Source of the DNA: an uncultured Mollicutes bacterium
GTDB lineage: Bacteria; Bacillota_I; Bacilli_A; Acholeplasmatales; Anaeroplasmataceae
Assembly: GCA_945923475.1 (NCBI GenBank)
Contig: CAMELE010000017.1
Location: forward strand, 1 to 40,675
Length of the DNA stretch: 40,675 nt
Direction of reading: 5' to 3'
The notes below the pieces were generated by a model. The model was not told the DNA's origin, did not search any database, and worked only from the letters and a program-made list of their open reading frames with translations. Position 1 is the first letter of the stretch; each line of letters begins with the position of its first letter. Positions 8,557-17,538 of the stretch are shown here, in pieces. A program made the translations under genes and the position numbers.

Positions 8557-9231
8557 CTATTCAGAATCTTCTTCTTCGAATAAATCCATTTGAATTTGTT
8601 TAGTATAATGCTTCGATACAGGGGCAAAACTTTTACGGTGAATTTCACATGGACCATATTTTTCAAGCATTTCTAAATGCTCCTTTGTGCAGTATCCCTT
8701 ATGCTTTGCAAAGCCATATACAGGATACTTCTTATCCATTTCATTCATAAACTCATCACGAGTAACCTTAGCAATTATTGATGCAGCACCAATAGAGGCA
8801 GACATAGCGTCACCATGAATGATTGATGTATGTGGTAATTCAAGCTCATGTAAAGGCATCGCATCGATTAAAACATGCTCAGGTTTAATGCTTAAGCCAC
8901 TAATAGCTTCAAGCATACCCTTTTTAGTAGCTTCATAAATATTTATTTCATCAACAGTTTTCTCATCAATGAAACAAACATTAACACTAAGCGCTTCTTT
9001 CATAATAATTTTATAAAGCTCATTACGTTTTTTTTCTGATAGCTGTTTAGAATCATTTATACCTTTTATCCTTAAATTAATGGGTAAAATAACAGCCGCT
9101 ACAACTACTGGACCTGCAAGAGGACCACGACCAACCTCATCAACACCAGCAATATATTTAACTCCAGAATCTTCAAGGGCTTCTTCGTATTGATATAAAT
9201 TAACTTGCTCATTATTTTTCAGCTTTTTCAA
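8557..9231 (-). CDS. rnhB: Ribonuclease HII
   Basis: RNase HII cleaves RNA in RNA-DNA hybrids and single ribonucleotides in duplex DNA. The catalytic DEDD set is visible: D31 and E32 in GVDEVGRGPLAG, D123 in VLIDAMPL and D141 in IHGDAMSASIGAASIIAKVTRDE. The C-terminal YGFAKHKGYCTKEH and HRKSF motifs complete the family signature. The only start fitting the N-terminus is TTG 9231, lying inside the end of rbgA with a GGGGCGA sequence upstream; the exact start is therefore less certain than the gene. Length 224 aa. The rbgA-rnhB order is the common Firmicutes one (ylqF-rnhB). Confidence 0.96.
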   Translation of the reverse strand: MKKLKNNEQVNLYQYEEALEDSGVKYIAGVDEVGRGPLAGPVVVAAVILPINLRIKGINDSKQLSEKKRNELYKIIMKEALSVNVCFIDEKTVDEINIYEATKKGMLEAISGLSIKPEHVLIDAMPLHELELPHTSIIHGDAMSASIGAASIIAKVTRDEFMNEMDKKYPVYGFAKHKGYCTKEHLEMLEKYGPCEIHRKSFAPVSKHYTKQIQMDLFEEEDSE

Positions 9232-10093
9232 ATGTCATCGCCCCAATCCTATTACTTCTTACATCATTTAAAAATATTGTATAAACTCTCTCATAATCAA
9301 ATTCATTACCTTTTAATAAACAGCCTCTTTTTTTAGCAATTTCTTGAATAATTTGAGTACTATCTAAGTTAGTAATATCTAAATCGTTAAGATTATACCT
9401 ATTTTTTAAATACATAGAGTAATTATCTTTAATATAAGAAATACCAAAATTTGTAACCTCTTCAATATCTAAAATCTCATCTTTAATTGACCCACACAAT
9501 GCAAGCTTTAAGCCTACCTCCTGAGATTCAAACTTTGGCCATAAAATTCCTGGTGTATCCAAGAATTGAAGGGAATCAGAAATTTTAAGCCAGGTTTGAT
9601 TTTTTGTAACACCAGGCTTATCTCCTGTTTTTGCGACCTTTTTCCTAGCCATTGTATTAATAAATGTTGATTTACCAACATTAGGGATTCCCAAAACTAA
9701 AGCTCTAAGTGATTTATTAACTAAACCCTTTTTAGCATATGCTTCTAACTTGTCCTTCAATATTTCCTTAATAAAAGGCTGAATTTTTTTCATATTAAAT
9801 CCTGAAATAGAATCAATATCAAGAGCATAAACATTTTGAGTTGTAAGAGATGAAATCCACTCTTTTGTTCTATTACTATCAGCTAATGTTGACTTATTAA
9901 GTAAAATTAATCTAGGCTTATTCTTAAGCATTTCATCTATCATTGGATTTTTACTAGCTAATGGGATTCTTGCATCCCTTAGCTCTAAAACAATATCAAC
10001 CAAAGGAAGAACCTCAAGAATTTCCCTTTTTGCCTTAGCCATATGACCAGGGTACCAATTAAACTGTGCTGGTTTTATACTGTTTTCTTCCAT
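9212..10093 (-). CDS. rbgA: Ribosome biogenesis GTPase RbgA (YlqF)
   Basis: RbgA is a circularly permuted GTPase needed for late assembly of the 50S subunit. The permuted motif order is seen: the N-terminal family motif NWYPGHMAKAKR (12-23), then G4 as LLNKSTLAD (64-72; most relatives have NKxD, here NKS followed by LAD), then P-loop GIPNVGKST (135-143), then G3 as DTPGILWP (179-186). The C-terminal helical domain, which contacts 23S rRNA in relatives, is present. Length 293 aa. It follows lepB at a 19-base gap and overlaps rnhB by 20 bases. Confidence 0.96.
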   Translation of the reverse strand: MEENSIKPAQFNWYPGHMAKAKREILEVLPLVDIVLELRDARIPLASKNPMIDEMLKNKPRLILLNKSTLADSNRTKEWISSLTTQNVYALDIDSISGFNMKKIQPFIKEILKDKLEAYAKKGLVNKSLRALVLGIPNVGKSTFINTMARKKVAKTGDKPGVTKNQTWLKISDSLQFLDTPGILWPKFESQEVGLKLALCGSIKDEILDIEEVTNFGISYIKDNYSMYLKNRYNLNDLDITNLDSTQIIQEIAKKRGCLLKGNEFDYERVYTIFLNDVRSNRIGAMTFEKAEK

Positions 10094-10112
10094 ATAATAC
10101 TCCTATATACAA

Positions 10113-10952
10113 TTAAATATTTTGTTTTTTAGGGAAACCGATTGATCCATTTTTAGAATAAAATCTAAAAAATACCTTCCCTTCAATATCAGAATTATTA
10201 ATAGCACCAATAATTCGTGAATCAATCGAATTAGATCTATTATCTCCTAATACAATAGAATATCCATCTTTCACCCTATTATTTTCATCGATAATTGATT
10301 CATTTTTATATGATGTCATCTTTTGAAATTGACTTAAAGAAATAGAACTATCTATCAAATTATCATTAACATAAAATGAATTATCTTGATAATAAATCGT
10401 ATCACCACTTGTAGCTACAATTCGCTTAATAAAAAATCTTTCAGTTTGTGTATAATTATATATGTAATTATTAGTAACATTAATTATGACAATATCATCC
10501 TTTTGAGGCTCGTAAAACATATGCCATACCAAAATCCGATCACCATCATAAAATGTATTCATCATCGAACCACCTTCTACAATTGTAGGACAAAAGATAA
10601 AAAGCACAATGAAGCTAAGAGAAGAAACCAAAACGCCTGCAAATGATATCATATCATATACTTGAAAAATTCTAATCACAGTATTAGTTCGTCTTGTCTT
10701 TGAAAACAAGTAATATGCGACTGTAGATAATATATATATTAGAATACAAAACGTCATCAAAAAGAATAAATTCGGTGATATTATTGATAAATTTGAAACA
10801 TTATTTAAAAATAAAATTGCAATAATTATCAAAATAATAAGTATAAAGCCTTTTATCAAGCCATTAACGATAACATTATGGGCCAATTTTGAATAAGCTG
10901 CTTCAAAATCCTCTTCAAAATACTCATATAATGACTTCTTTTGTTTTTTCAA
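10113..10952 (-). CDS. lepB: Signal peptidase I with an extended multi-helix N-terminus
   Basis: LepB removes signal peptides from Sec-exported proteins. Catalytic features are Ser129 in EGGSMMNT, Lys176 in FFIKRIVATSGD, and GDNRSNSIDSR (236-246). The N-terminal 120 residues hold three to four hydrophobic segments (about 30-50, 61-83, 99-121), whereas typical Bacillus Sip proteins have one. The start is TTG 10952, just after the ftsK stop. AAAGGA lies about 11 bases upstream, and no ATG is available before the first membrane helix. It lies between ftsK and rbgA; lepB next to rbgA is a common arrangement. The extra helices resemble those of some archaeal or clostridial SPases only in topology. 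Confidence 0.92.
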   Translation of the reverse strand: MKKQKKSLYEYFEEDFEAAYSKLAHNVIVNGLIKGFILIILIIIAILFLNNVSNLSIISPNLFFLMTFCILIYILSTVAYYLFSKTRRTNTVIRIFQVYDMISFAGVLVSSLSFIVLFIFCPTIVEGGSMMNTFYDGDRILVWHMFYEPQKDDIVIINVTNNYIYNYTQTERFFIKRIVATSGDTIYYQDNSFYVNDNLIDSSISLSQFQKMTSYKNESIIDENNRVKDGYSIVLGDNRSNSIDSRIIGAINNSDIEGKVFFRFYSKNGSIGFPKKQNI

Positions 10953-10954
10953 AA

Positions 10955-13282
10955 TTATTCAGTCCTTTCAAACATTTCATTAAGCTGCTCAAGTGTGACT
11001 AATATTTCTCTTCCCTTTGTACCCTGCTTTCCGGACACAATTCCCATTTCCTCCAATGCACCAACAATTCGAGAAGCACGATTAAATCCTACATTAAATT
11101 GCTGTTGAAGTAAATTCACCGAACAGGTTTCAGATTCAATAAAGAAGCGAGATGCTTGATATAGCATTTCTTCTGATTCTCCATTATTTTGGGCACTACC
11201 TAATTGATCCTTTTCAAATTTAGCCTTTAAGTCCTCATGCGTAAATACATATTCAGGAGTAGATTCAGCTCGAATATAATCAGTTACATAATCAATCTCA
11301 TCATCCGTAATAAAGGCTCCCTGCAAACGACGTGGACGATCTATCTCCTTAAGAAGCATATCGCCTTTTCCTAGCAATGACTCAGCACCACCCTCATCAA
11401 TAATGGTAAATGAATCTACCTGAGATGTAACCTTAAATGCTACACGGGTAGGAATATTATTCTTAATTGTACCCTTAACTACATCCGTAGTAGGACGTTG
11501 AGTAGCACATATTAGGTGAATACCTGCAGCACGAGCCTTTTGCGTTAATCTTTGAATTGATTCCTCTACATCTGAAGAACATACCTGCATTAAATCAGCA
11601 AGTTCATCAATAATTATAACAATATAAGCTAATTTTTGTAATGTTGGATCATTCAAGGCCTTTTCATTATAGTCTTTGATATTCTTAGCACGATTATGCG
11701 CAAATGCAGAATATCTTCTTTCCATTTCATCAACAGACCATTTTAAAGCCTGTGAAGCCATCTTAGGATCACTAATTACTGGTGTAATTAAATGAGGAAG
11801 ATCATTATATGTAATTAGCTCTACCTGCTTAGGGTCAACTAAAATCAATTTAAGATCATCAGGCTTATTTTTAAGAAGTAAGCTTACTAATAATGTATTA
11901 ATACAAACTGATTTTCCACTACCTGTAGAACCAGCAACTAAACCATGAGGCCATTTTGAAATATCTGATGTTATTACATTTCCATCAATATCCTTACCAA
12001 GGGCAACATTTAAAGGCTTACCATCTCTAACAAATTCATCCGTAATAATATCACCAAACCAAACAGTTAACGAATGATCATTTGGCACCTCAATACCTAC
12101 TGTACGTTTACCTGGAATAGGTGCTTGAATACGAATTGATGTAACACCTAAATTGGCTTGGAAGGTATCTGTAAGATTAGCTATTTTACGAACATTAACA
12201 CCATTTTGAAGTAAAACCTCATAACGAGTAAAAGTAGGTCCTTTTGTAAAATTAGTAACCTCTCCTGAAATATCAAAGGATGTTAATGTTTCATTGATAA
12301 TTTCCTTCTTATCAATAACCCATTGAGGTATCTCCAAATCTGCTTGAGTAGTTCTTTTAAAACGATCAATAGGCGGAAATATATAATTTTTATATGGATT
12401 TACACTTGTAGGTATATTTACCCTTGCAGTATTATCTACATTAGGCTTAGATGCAGGAATTTCAACTTGAGGCTCTAGAATAACTGACTCTTGTTTATTT
12501 TCAATCTTTTCCTCAGTAGGCTTTGGCTCATCATTTGCAACAAACTGCGGATTATATGGTGTACCAGTTTTTCTAATCTCTTCCATTTCTTCCTTAGTTC
12601 TTCTAACGATGTTTGTATAATTAACCTCCTTCGGAACATTAAAGAAATCATCCTCATCTTCATCATCACTAGAGATTTGAATTGTTGGCTTAAAAGATTC
12701 AATTTTTTGTTCATTAAAAGATTCATCTTCTATAGAATCAGATTCTTCAATTGAAAAATCAAATCCTGATGAAATAGGCTCTAAGTTAGGTTCATTATTC
12801 TCTTCTTCTGGTGAATTTGTCTGAGAATTATTATCTTTCATATCTGAAGCATCAACTTCATTTTTATCCATAATAAAAGAAAACTGCTTTGGAACTTCTT
12901 TTAGAATTGGAGTAGTTTTTTTATTTACAGTAATCTTTTCTCCATATACCTCTTGAGCTGTGTTTATATTCATTTGTTGGAATTCAGGATATTTAGTTCC
13001 ATATTGCTCTAATAGCTCTTGCTCAGATATTTTTTTATCCTCCTTGCTTCGGAAGTTATCATAAGTACGTCTTACATCCATACCCTCTGAAGCATTATCG
13101 TGATATGTAGATACATCTTTTATTCCACTACCGAATAGTGAAGATGCAAAATCACTTTTTTGAAAATATCCTTTACGAGTTTTTAATCCATCTAAGGATT
13201 CAGTAATTTGTGGAATCACAAATTTTTTATTAATACTATTTAAGTTTTGATTATTAGTTTGTTTTTTCTTTTTTCCAAACAT
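10955..13282 (-). CDS. ftsK: FtsK/SpoIIIE-type DNA translocase without membrane helices
   Basis: This is the motor of chromosome segregation at the septum. The C-terminal half is canonical: the alpha/beta domain (about 315-440), Walker A GSTGSGKS (451-458), Walker B IIIDELADLM, and CATQRPTTDVVKGTIKNN. A winged-helix gamma domain that reads KOPS/SRS-like DNA follows (about 700-770; FNVGFNRASRIVGALEEMGIV). Unlike the family, the first 310 residues contain no hydrophobic segment. They are a charged, low-complexity linker starting MFGKKKKQTNN and rich in Glu, Asp, Asn and Ser. ATG 13282 has AGGTG upstream, and the membrane protein gene 8 bases upstream ends immediately before it, so no hidden 5' membrane exons exist in frame. 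How the hexamer is tethered at the septum is unknown. Confidence 0.93.
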   Translation of the reverse strand: MFGKKKKQTNNQNLNSINKKFVIPQITESLDGLKTRKGYFQKSDFASSLFGSGIKDVSTYHDNASEGMDVRRTYDNFRSKEDKKISEQELLEQYGTKYPEFQQMNINTAQEVYGEKITVNKKTTPILKEVPKQFSFIMDKNEVDASDMKDNNSQTNSPEEENNEPNLEPISSGFDFSIEESDSIEDESFNEQKIESFKPTIQISSDDEDEDDFFNVPKEVNYTNIVRRTKEEMEEIRKTGTPYNPQFVANDEPKPTEEKIENKQESVILEPQVEIPASKPNVDNTARVNIPTSVNPYKNYIFPPIDRFKRTTQADLEIPQWVIDKKEIINETLTSFDISGEVTNFTKGPTFTRYEVLLQNGVNVRKIANLTDTFQANLGVTSIRIQAPIPGKRTVGIEVPNDHSLTVWFGDIITDEFVRDGKPLNVALGKDIDGNVITSDISKWPHGLVAGSTGSGKSVCINTLLVSLLLKNKPDDLKLILVDPKQVELITYNDLPHLITPVISDPKMASQALKWSVDEMERRYSAFAHNRAKNIKDYNEKALNDPTLQKLAYIVIIIDELADLMQVCSSDVEESIQRLTQKARAAGIHLICATQRPTTDVVKGTIKNNIPTRVAFKVTSQVDSFTIIDEGGAESLLGKGDMLLKEIDRPRRLQGAFITDDEIDYVTDYIRAESTPEYVFTHEDLKAKFEKDQLGSAQNNGESEEMLYQASRFFIESETCSVNLLQQQFNVGFNRASRIVGALEEMGIVSGKQGTKGREILVTLEQLNEMFERTE

Positions 13283-13290
13283 TTTAACAC

Positions 13291-14160
13291 CTACTTTTTC
13301 CTATTCCCAAAAAAGCCCTTTTTGCTTTTTTTATTATCTTCTTTTGGTTCTGTTAATAGAGGCTTATCCTCTTGCTCAAGCATAAAAGCATCATCAGTCT
13401 CTAAAGCATCCTTCAAATCGAGATTAACCTCGTTTACCATTTCATCAACACCAGTATCTATCTCAACAACCTTATCAAACACGGCTTTAGAATATATTTT
13501 ATATGTTTCTTCACCAACTATACCTATTGTGATTAGGCATAACTTTTTTATTCCTAAATTAATTGATGTATTTATAATAGCCTTTTGTGCCCACTTCACA
13601 GGATTAACAATGTTAATAACCTTTTTTGTAGCAGAAAGAGCTTCCTTAATCTTGTATTTTTTAGTCGCCTTTACAATTGAATTAGCCTCAATCTTCTCTT
13701 TAATCTCGGCCATACCAATTATTTGTGACACCTTTATCTTTTTAAATATTCGAATAAAATTAGCATCAAATATTGAATCAAGTCTATTAGATATATACAT
13801 AGTAAGCATTAAAACCTCATCAATTGAAAGTTCAAACAATGGATGTTTGCTTAAAGGATAGAATTTTTTTGCAATATTTGTAACTAATTCGTAACATAAA
13901 TCTTTACAAAATACAATATTTGACCTGTATGATTTTAGCTTTTTATCCCTAAAAATCATCTTAGTTTCTTCAATTATTTGCTTAACCTCTTCATCGGAAA
14001 CCTCATTAGAATTTACTGAACTAACATATTTTTTTTTATTAATTGATGACAAAAATAATATCAAATAAACCAATGCAAAAATTGAAATTCCTACACCAAT
14101 ACCTAATAAAAAACTGAATAATAAAGAGAAATTAAACTGAATTAGTATTACACAAAACAT
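13291..14160 (-). CDS. Membrane-anchored protein of unknown function, partner gene of ftsK
   Basis: The product is 289 aa. One strong N-terminal transmembrane segment lies at about 10-37. A largely helical basic region follows, and a charged tail ends KKSKKGFFGNRKK. I do not recognise a characterised family. The middle (FYPLSKHPLFELSIDEVLML ... NPVKWAQKAIINTS ... GEETYKIYS) recalls, from memory and weakly, the membrane-proximal module found in some HSR1/YcjF-like GTPases, but no GTPase motif is present. ATG 14160 has a perfect AAGGAGGA site. The gene ends 8 bases before ftsK, so the two are almost certainly cotranscribed. A role as anchor or regulator of the membrane-helix-less FtsK is an inference from this context only. 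Confidence 0.75.
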   Translation of the reverse strand: MFCVILIQFNFSLLFSFLLGIGVGISIFALVYLILFLSSINKKKYVSSVNSNEVSDEEVKQIIEETKMIFRDKKLKSYRSNIVFCKDLCYELVTNIAKKFYPLSKHPLFELSIDEVLMLTMYISNRLDSIFDANFIRIFKKIKVSQIIGMAEIKEKIEANSIVKATKKYKIKEALSATKKVINIVNPVKWAQKAIINTSINLGIKKLCLITIGIVGEETYKIYSKAVFDKVVEIDTGVDEMVNEVNLDLKDALETDDAFMLEQEDKPLLTEPKEDNKKSKKGFFGNRKK

Positions 14161-14222
14161 GAATAAAATCCTCCTTATATCATTTATTATACAATAAATG
14201 AGAATTGAATTAAAGGTTTAAT

Positions 14223-14251
14223 TTGCAATTATACTAAAAGTATGGCATAAT
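14223..14251 (+). promoter_or_regulatory. Promoter of the HAD phosphatase gene
   Basis: TTGCAA (14223-14228), a 17-base spacer and CATAAT (14246-14251) lie 20 bases before the ATG at 14272. On the opposite strand a TATAAT just upstream of 14160 probably serves the divergent membrane protein-ftsK block, with a poor -35. Confidence 0.75.
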
Positions 14252-14271
14252 TTCTTTAAGGATGTGATGAA

Positions 14272-15078
14272 ATGGAAAATAAGGTAATAATTTTAGATGT
14301 TGATGGTACACTTCTTCCTTCAAACAACGAATTAGACATAGAAACAATTTCCTATTTAAAAGAGCTTGAAAAAAAGAATTTAATCGTTTTATGTAGTGCA
14401 AGAGGTTATCATGATTTATCGATATTACATGATAAAATTGGCCTTACTAGTCCAATCATTTCATCAAATGGTGCATCCCTTGATTTTTTTGATGGTACCC
14501 CAAATGTAACAATGGCAATTGATCAAAAAATAATTAAGGAATTGTTCTTAAAATATAAAGAAATTATAATATCTGCATTCTATTCATATAAAAATGACTT
14601 ATTTATTTATAATAAGCTCGAGCAATTATCATTTTTATATAAAATTACCGATAATTCCATAATCCATAATGGTTCTTTTGATGAATTAGACCTTATCAAT
14701 CCAAACTCAATTTATTTGATTTTGAATAATTCTTTAAAGCAGGAAATTTATGAAGAAGTAAAGAATAAATATAGTGAGATTATTCAAATTAATGAATATG
14801 GTCATGATGCTAAGGTTTCAATTTCAATATTAACTTTAAAAAACACAAACAAAGCCTATGCAGTTTTAGAGTTATTACTTCTTTTAAACAAAAAGGAATC
14901 TGATACAATCATTATCGGAGATAACGATGCAGATGTTGGTATGCTAAAGCTTGACGGAATTACTGTGGCTATGAAAAATGGCACAGCTGAAGCAAAAGCC
15001 GCAGCTAAGTATATTACTGAGTACGATAATAACAATCAAGGTGTAATGAAATTTTTAAAAAGTCTTCGCGATAAATAA
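14272..15078 (+). CDS. Cof-type HAD-IIB family sugar phosphatase
   Basis: This is a HAD-superfamily hydrolase of the Cof/YidA group, predicted to dephosphorylate small sugar or cofactor phosphates; the substrate cannot be read from sequence. Motif I is ILDVDGTLLPS (about 7-17, nucleophile Asp and acid/base Asp). Motif II is the SSNGA region. A conserved Lys lies in the NTNKA region, and motif IV is IIGDNDADVGML (acidic pair). The variable C2B cap lies between motifs II and III. Length 268 aa is normal. AAGGATGTG precedes the ATG. It is the only confident intact plus-strand gene of the window, divergent from the ftsK block and convergent with the recX/MutS-like block. Confidence 0.92.
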   Translation: MENKVIILDVDGTLLPSNNELDIETISYLKELEKKNLIVLCSARGYHDLSILHDKIGLTSPIISSNGASLDFFDGTPNVTMAIDQKIIKELFLKYKEIIISAFYSYKNDLFIYNKLEQLSFLYKITDNSIIHNGSFDELDLINPNSIYLILNNSLKQEIYEEVKNKYSEIIQINEYGHDAKVSISILTLKNTNKAYAVLELLLLLNKKESDTIIIGDNDADVGMLKLDGITVAMKNGTAEAKAAAKYITEYDNNNQGVMKFLKSLRDK

Positions 15079-15174
15079 AAAAGACTCCAATGAATAGAGC
15101 CCCTTAGTCTTCCTAGATTTTACTCTAGAAAAACTTTAGGGGTACTCTTCAAAAAAGGGTCTTTTTTTATTTAT
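15071..15174. terminator. Long composite bidirectional hairpin between convergent genes
   Basis: Three nested helices can be drawn. The outer helix pairs ATAAATAAAAAAGAC with GTCTTTTTTTATTTAT and overlaps both stop codons. The middle one is GAATAGAGCCCCTTAG with the strand around CTTTAGGGGTACTCTTC, carrying mismatches. The inner one is CTAGA/TCTAG-like. A-runs and T-runs flank it on both strands, so it can terminate the HAD gene (plus) and the MutS-like gene (minus). It is longer than needed for a terminator. Confidence 0.75.
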
Positions 15175-16924
15175 CAATAACTCCAGCCATTTTTAACAAA
15201 TAAATAGCATTTCTTGTAGTAGAAATTCCCTCTCTAATCTTGTAATCAAACGCTATTTTATCATTTTCGTAATGCTCAAGGAAATAAAAATTATTTACTC
15301 CGCTTATACTACAAAGCTCAGAGTCATGAGTTGTTATAATTGCTTTTACATTAGCTAATATTAATTTTTCAACAAATGCCTTTGCACCAGTAATACGATC
15401 TTTAGTATTAGTTCCCTTAAATATCTCATCTACTAGGACAATCATTGGTTTATTTTCCTTGATATAGCTACATATATCTTTAACTCTTAGAATTTCACCA
15501 TAGAATGTCGAAATATTATTATTAACATCATCTACAACCTTCATTGATGTAAATAATCTAGCAATAGGAGCCTTAAAGCTTGTTGCACAGACACTACTTC
15601 CAGCTAAAAATAATAAATAATTAACACCAATCGAACGCATAAATGTAGTTTTACCACTCATATTTGAGCCAGTAATAATATTTGTGTTATTAAATTCAAA
15701 GCTGTTTGGTATACATTTTTCTTCTGTTATTAATGGGTGTTTGATATCCTCAAATTCAAAAGCTGAAGATATTTGAGGAATAGTACTATTTTCCTTTACA
15801 ATCTCAATGGTAGCTAAGCTTAAAAGCTCTTCAATATGACCTACGGCTATTATTGCATTCTTAAAATCATTTTCGTATTTTGCTTGCCATATTGTATATA
15901 GATAAACTAAAATTCCATCAAGCATTAGTGTACCATTAAAGATAACTTGAAATATTATATTATTACGAGAGCTTAATAGTCCAGAAATTAATTTAAAGGA
16001 TTTAATTGATTTAGAGTTTAGCTTCATAACCTCTTTTTTATATTCATTTAATAGTTCAGATTCAAAATTTGTACTTTGAATCGAATCTAATAAATAATTA
16101 TATCCATAAAAGATATTATTAATCTGCTTAATTGAACCACCTAATGAATCTGCATCCTTATAAATTACCTTACTAATGAAAAAGGCGCAAAAAATCACAA
16201 TTAATGGAAAATATGGATTTAATATGTTTAATACTGCAAGTATTATAGTTGTGATTAAACCCAAAATTACGATTACATTCACAATAAGCTTTAAAGGATT
16301 AAAGATAACCTCATTGCTAAGTAGATTAAAGGCATTTTCTAATGAAGATATTTTTTTATGATCATTAATTGAATTAAACTTTAATGCTTCTGCTTCGATT
16401 GAAATGGATTTATCTAAATCATTACCTAACTCAAAAATCGCTTTTTGTCTTTTAAGTAAATCCGAATCACTAATCAAATTTCCTCTTAATGCTTCCGATA
16501 AAAAGCTACGACCATAAGGTGTTTTAGCAAATGATAAATAAGCAAACAAGCTTTGATTGCCAAACAGATCCAAATCTGCTTCAGTAAAGCTATCCTTCTT
16601 TAAATCAATACCCTTATCTGAGTTTCTTTTATATGAATCATCAAATCTAGATAAATATCCATTAACTATTGTTAACTTATAATTTGTATCGTCTACAATT
16701 TTATAATACTTACGATGAATTATAGATACCGCAATAAATGCAACTATTGCTAAAACTAATAATGCAATTACAAATCCTTGCTTAAATCCAACCCATATTC
16801 CTAAAGCAATTATTATAAAGAATAATGCTAATCGTATATAAGAAAGATTATTTTTTATTTTCGAATTTTGCTCAATTACATTATTATATTCTTCTTTAAT
16901 TCTAATTAATCTATCTTTTTTCAT
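15167..16924 (-). CDS. Membrane-embedded MutS-family ATPase
   Basis: This protein has the MutS core/lever and ATPase domains without the mismatch-recognition domain. Two hydrophobic hairpins are predicted, about 32-70 and 213-254. The ATPase has Walker A GSNMSGKTT (419-427), a MutS-specific stretch STFYGEILRVKDI, Walker B MIVLVDEIFKGTNT and a THD(S) motif (IITTHDSEL). Length 585 aa. Proteins of this architecture are annotated as MutS-like in many Firmicutes and Bacteroidota, but their role is not established and they are unlikely to do classical mismatch repair. ATG 16924 overlaps the recX stop (ATGA) with AAAGGAGAT upstream; a longer start at 16942 would lack a site. It ends at the shared hairpin with the HAD gene. 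Confidence 0.9.
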   Translation of the reverse strand: MKKDRLIRIKEEYNNVIEQNSKIKNNLSYIRLALFFIIIALGIWVGFKQGFVIALLVLAIVAFIAVSIIHRKYYKIVDDTNYKLTIVNGYLSRFDDSYKRNSDKGIDLKKDSFTEADLDLFGNQSLFAYLSFAKTPYGRSFLSEALRGNLISDSDLLKRQKAIFELGNDLDKSISIEAEALKFNSINDHKKISSLENAFNLLSNEVIFNPLKLIVNVIVILGLITTIILAVLNILNPYFPLIVIFCAFFISKVIYKDADSLGGSIKQINNIFYGYNYLLDSIQSTNFESELLNEYKKEVMKLNSKSIKSFKLISGLLSSRNNIIFQVIFNGTLMLDGILVYLYTIWQAKYENDFKNAIIAVGHIEELLSLATIEIVKENSTIPQISSAFEFEDIKHPLITEEKCIPNSFEFNNTNIITGSNMSGKTTFMRSIGVNYLLFLAGSSVCATSFKAPIARLFTSMKVVDDVNNNISTFYGEILRVKDICSYIKENKPMIVLVDEIFKGTNTKDRITGAKAFVEKLILANVKAIITTHDSELCSISGVNNFYFLEHYENDKIAFDYKIREGISTTRNAIYLLKMAGVIDK

Positions 16925-17538
16925 AGAATCTCCTTTAAGCATTGGTTGATAACATCGTATTCAAAACCCCTATTTTGTAAATAAATAATCAACTTATTTT
17001 TCTTATTATATTCATCATATTTATTCAAAGTTTTAACCTTCTTTTTACCTACACAAATACATGAATTTATAAATTCCTCTTCATCAATTTCGGCTAAGGC
17101 ATTATTTGCAATACTTTTTTCAATTTTATATTTGTACGCAATATTTAAGATATATAATTTACCATATCCTGCTCGAATATAGTGACTACAAAGGGCCTGC
17201 ATATATTTCCTATCATCTAGAAGCTTTCTGTTTTCAAGCTCATTAACAATTTTATTTGCTAAATCTAAAGATGCTCCTTTATTAATTAAATAGTCTACCA
17301 TTTTACCTTTACTCGTAGAATTTTTTGAAAGATAGTTAAGTGACTTATCATATAGCTTAAAATACAAAGAATCATCCTTTATTTTATTTAAATCATCTTC
17401 ATCTAATATATGTTTCTCAACTAAACGATATTTTAAAATTAAATCCTCATTAGCTTCTATTTCTGTTCCATCACTTAGCAATACAACATAATTATTCTTA
17501 TTTTTTTTTAATGAAACCACCTTTAATTCGTTAGTCAT
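16921..17538 (-). CDS. recX: Regulatory protein RecX
   Basis: RecX inhibits RecA filament growth and recombinase activity. The 205-aa product shows the three-helix repeats typical of RecX: KSLNYLSKNSTSKGKMVDYLINKG, then NRKLLDDRKYMQALCSHYIRAGYGK, with the LxxRGF-like ending YLQNRGFEYDVINQCL. An N-terminal extension of about 55 residues is common in Firmicutes RecX. The start ATG overlaps the yitT-family stop by 8 bases, and its own stop overlaps the MutS-like start, implying one polycistronic, coupled unit. recA is not in the window. Confidence 0.9.
   Translation of the reverse strand: MTNELKVVSLKKNKNNYVVLLSDGTEIEANEDLILKYRLVEKHILDEDDLNKIKDDSLYFKLYDKSLNYLSKNSTSKGKMVDYLINKGASLDLANKIVNELENRKLLDDRKYMQALCSHYIRAGYGKLYILNIAYKYKIEKSIANNALAEIDEEEFINSCICVGKKKVKTLNKYDEYNKKNKLIIYLQNRGFEYDVINQCLKEIL

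Noticed and set aside
12475-12754. Overlapping open frames on both strands inside the ftsK linker region
   Set aside because: They are shadows of the low-complexity Asp/Glu/Ser linker in ftsK, with no start signals of their own.
14161-14271. Operator shared by the divergent HAD and ftsK-block promoters
   Set aside because: Both promoters can be placed, but no convincing dyad or repeat lies between them.
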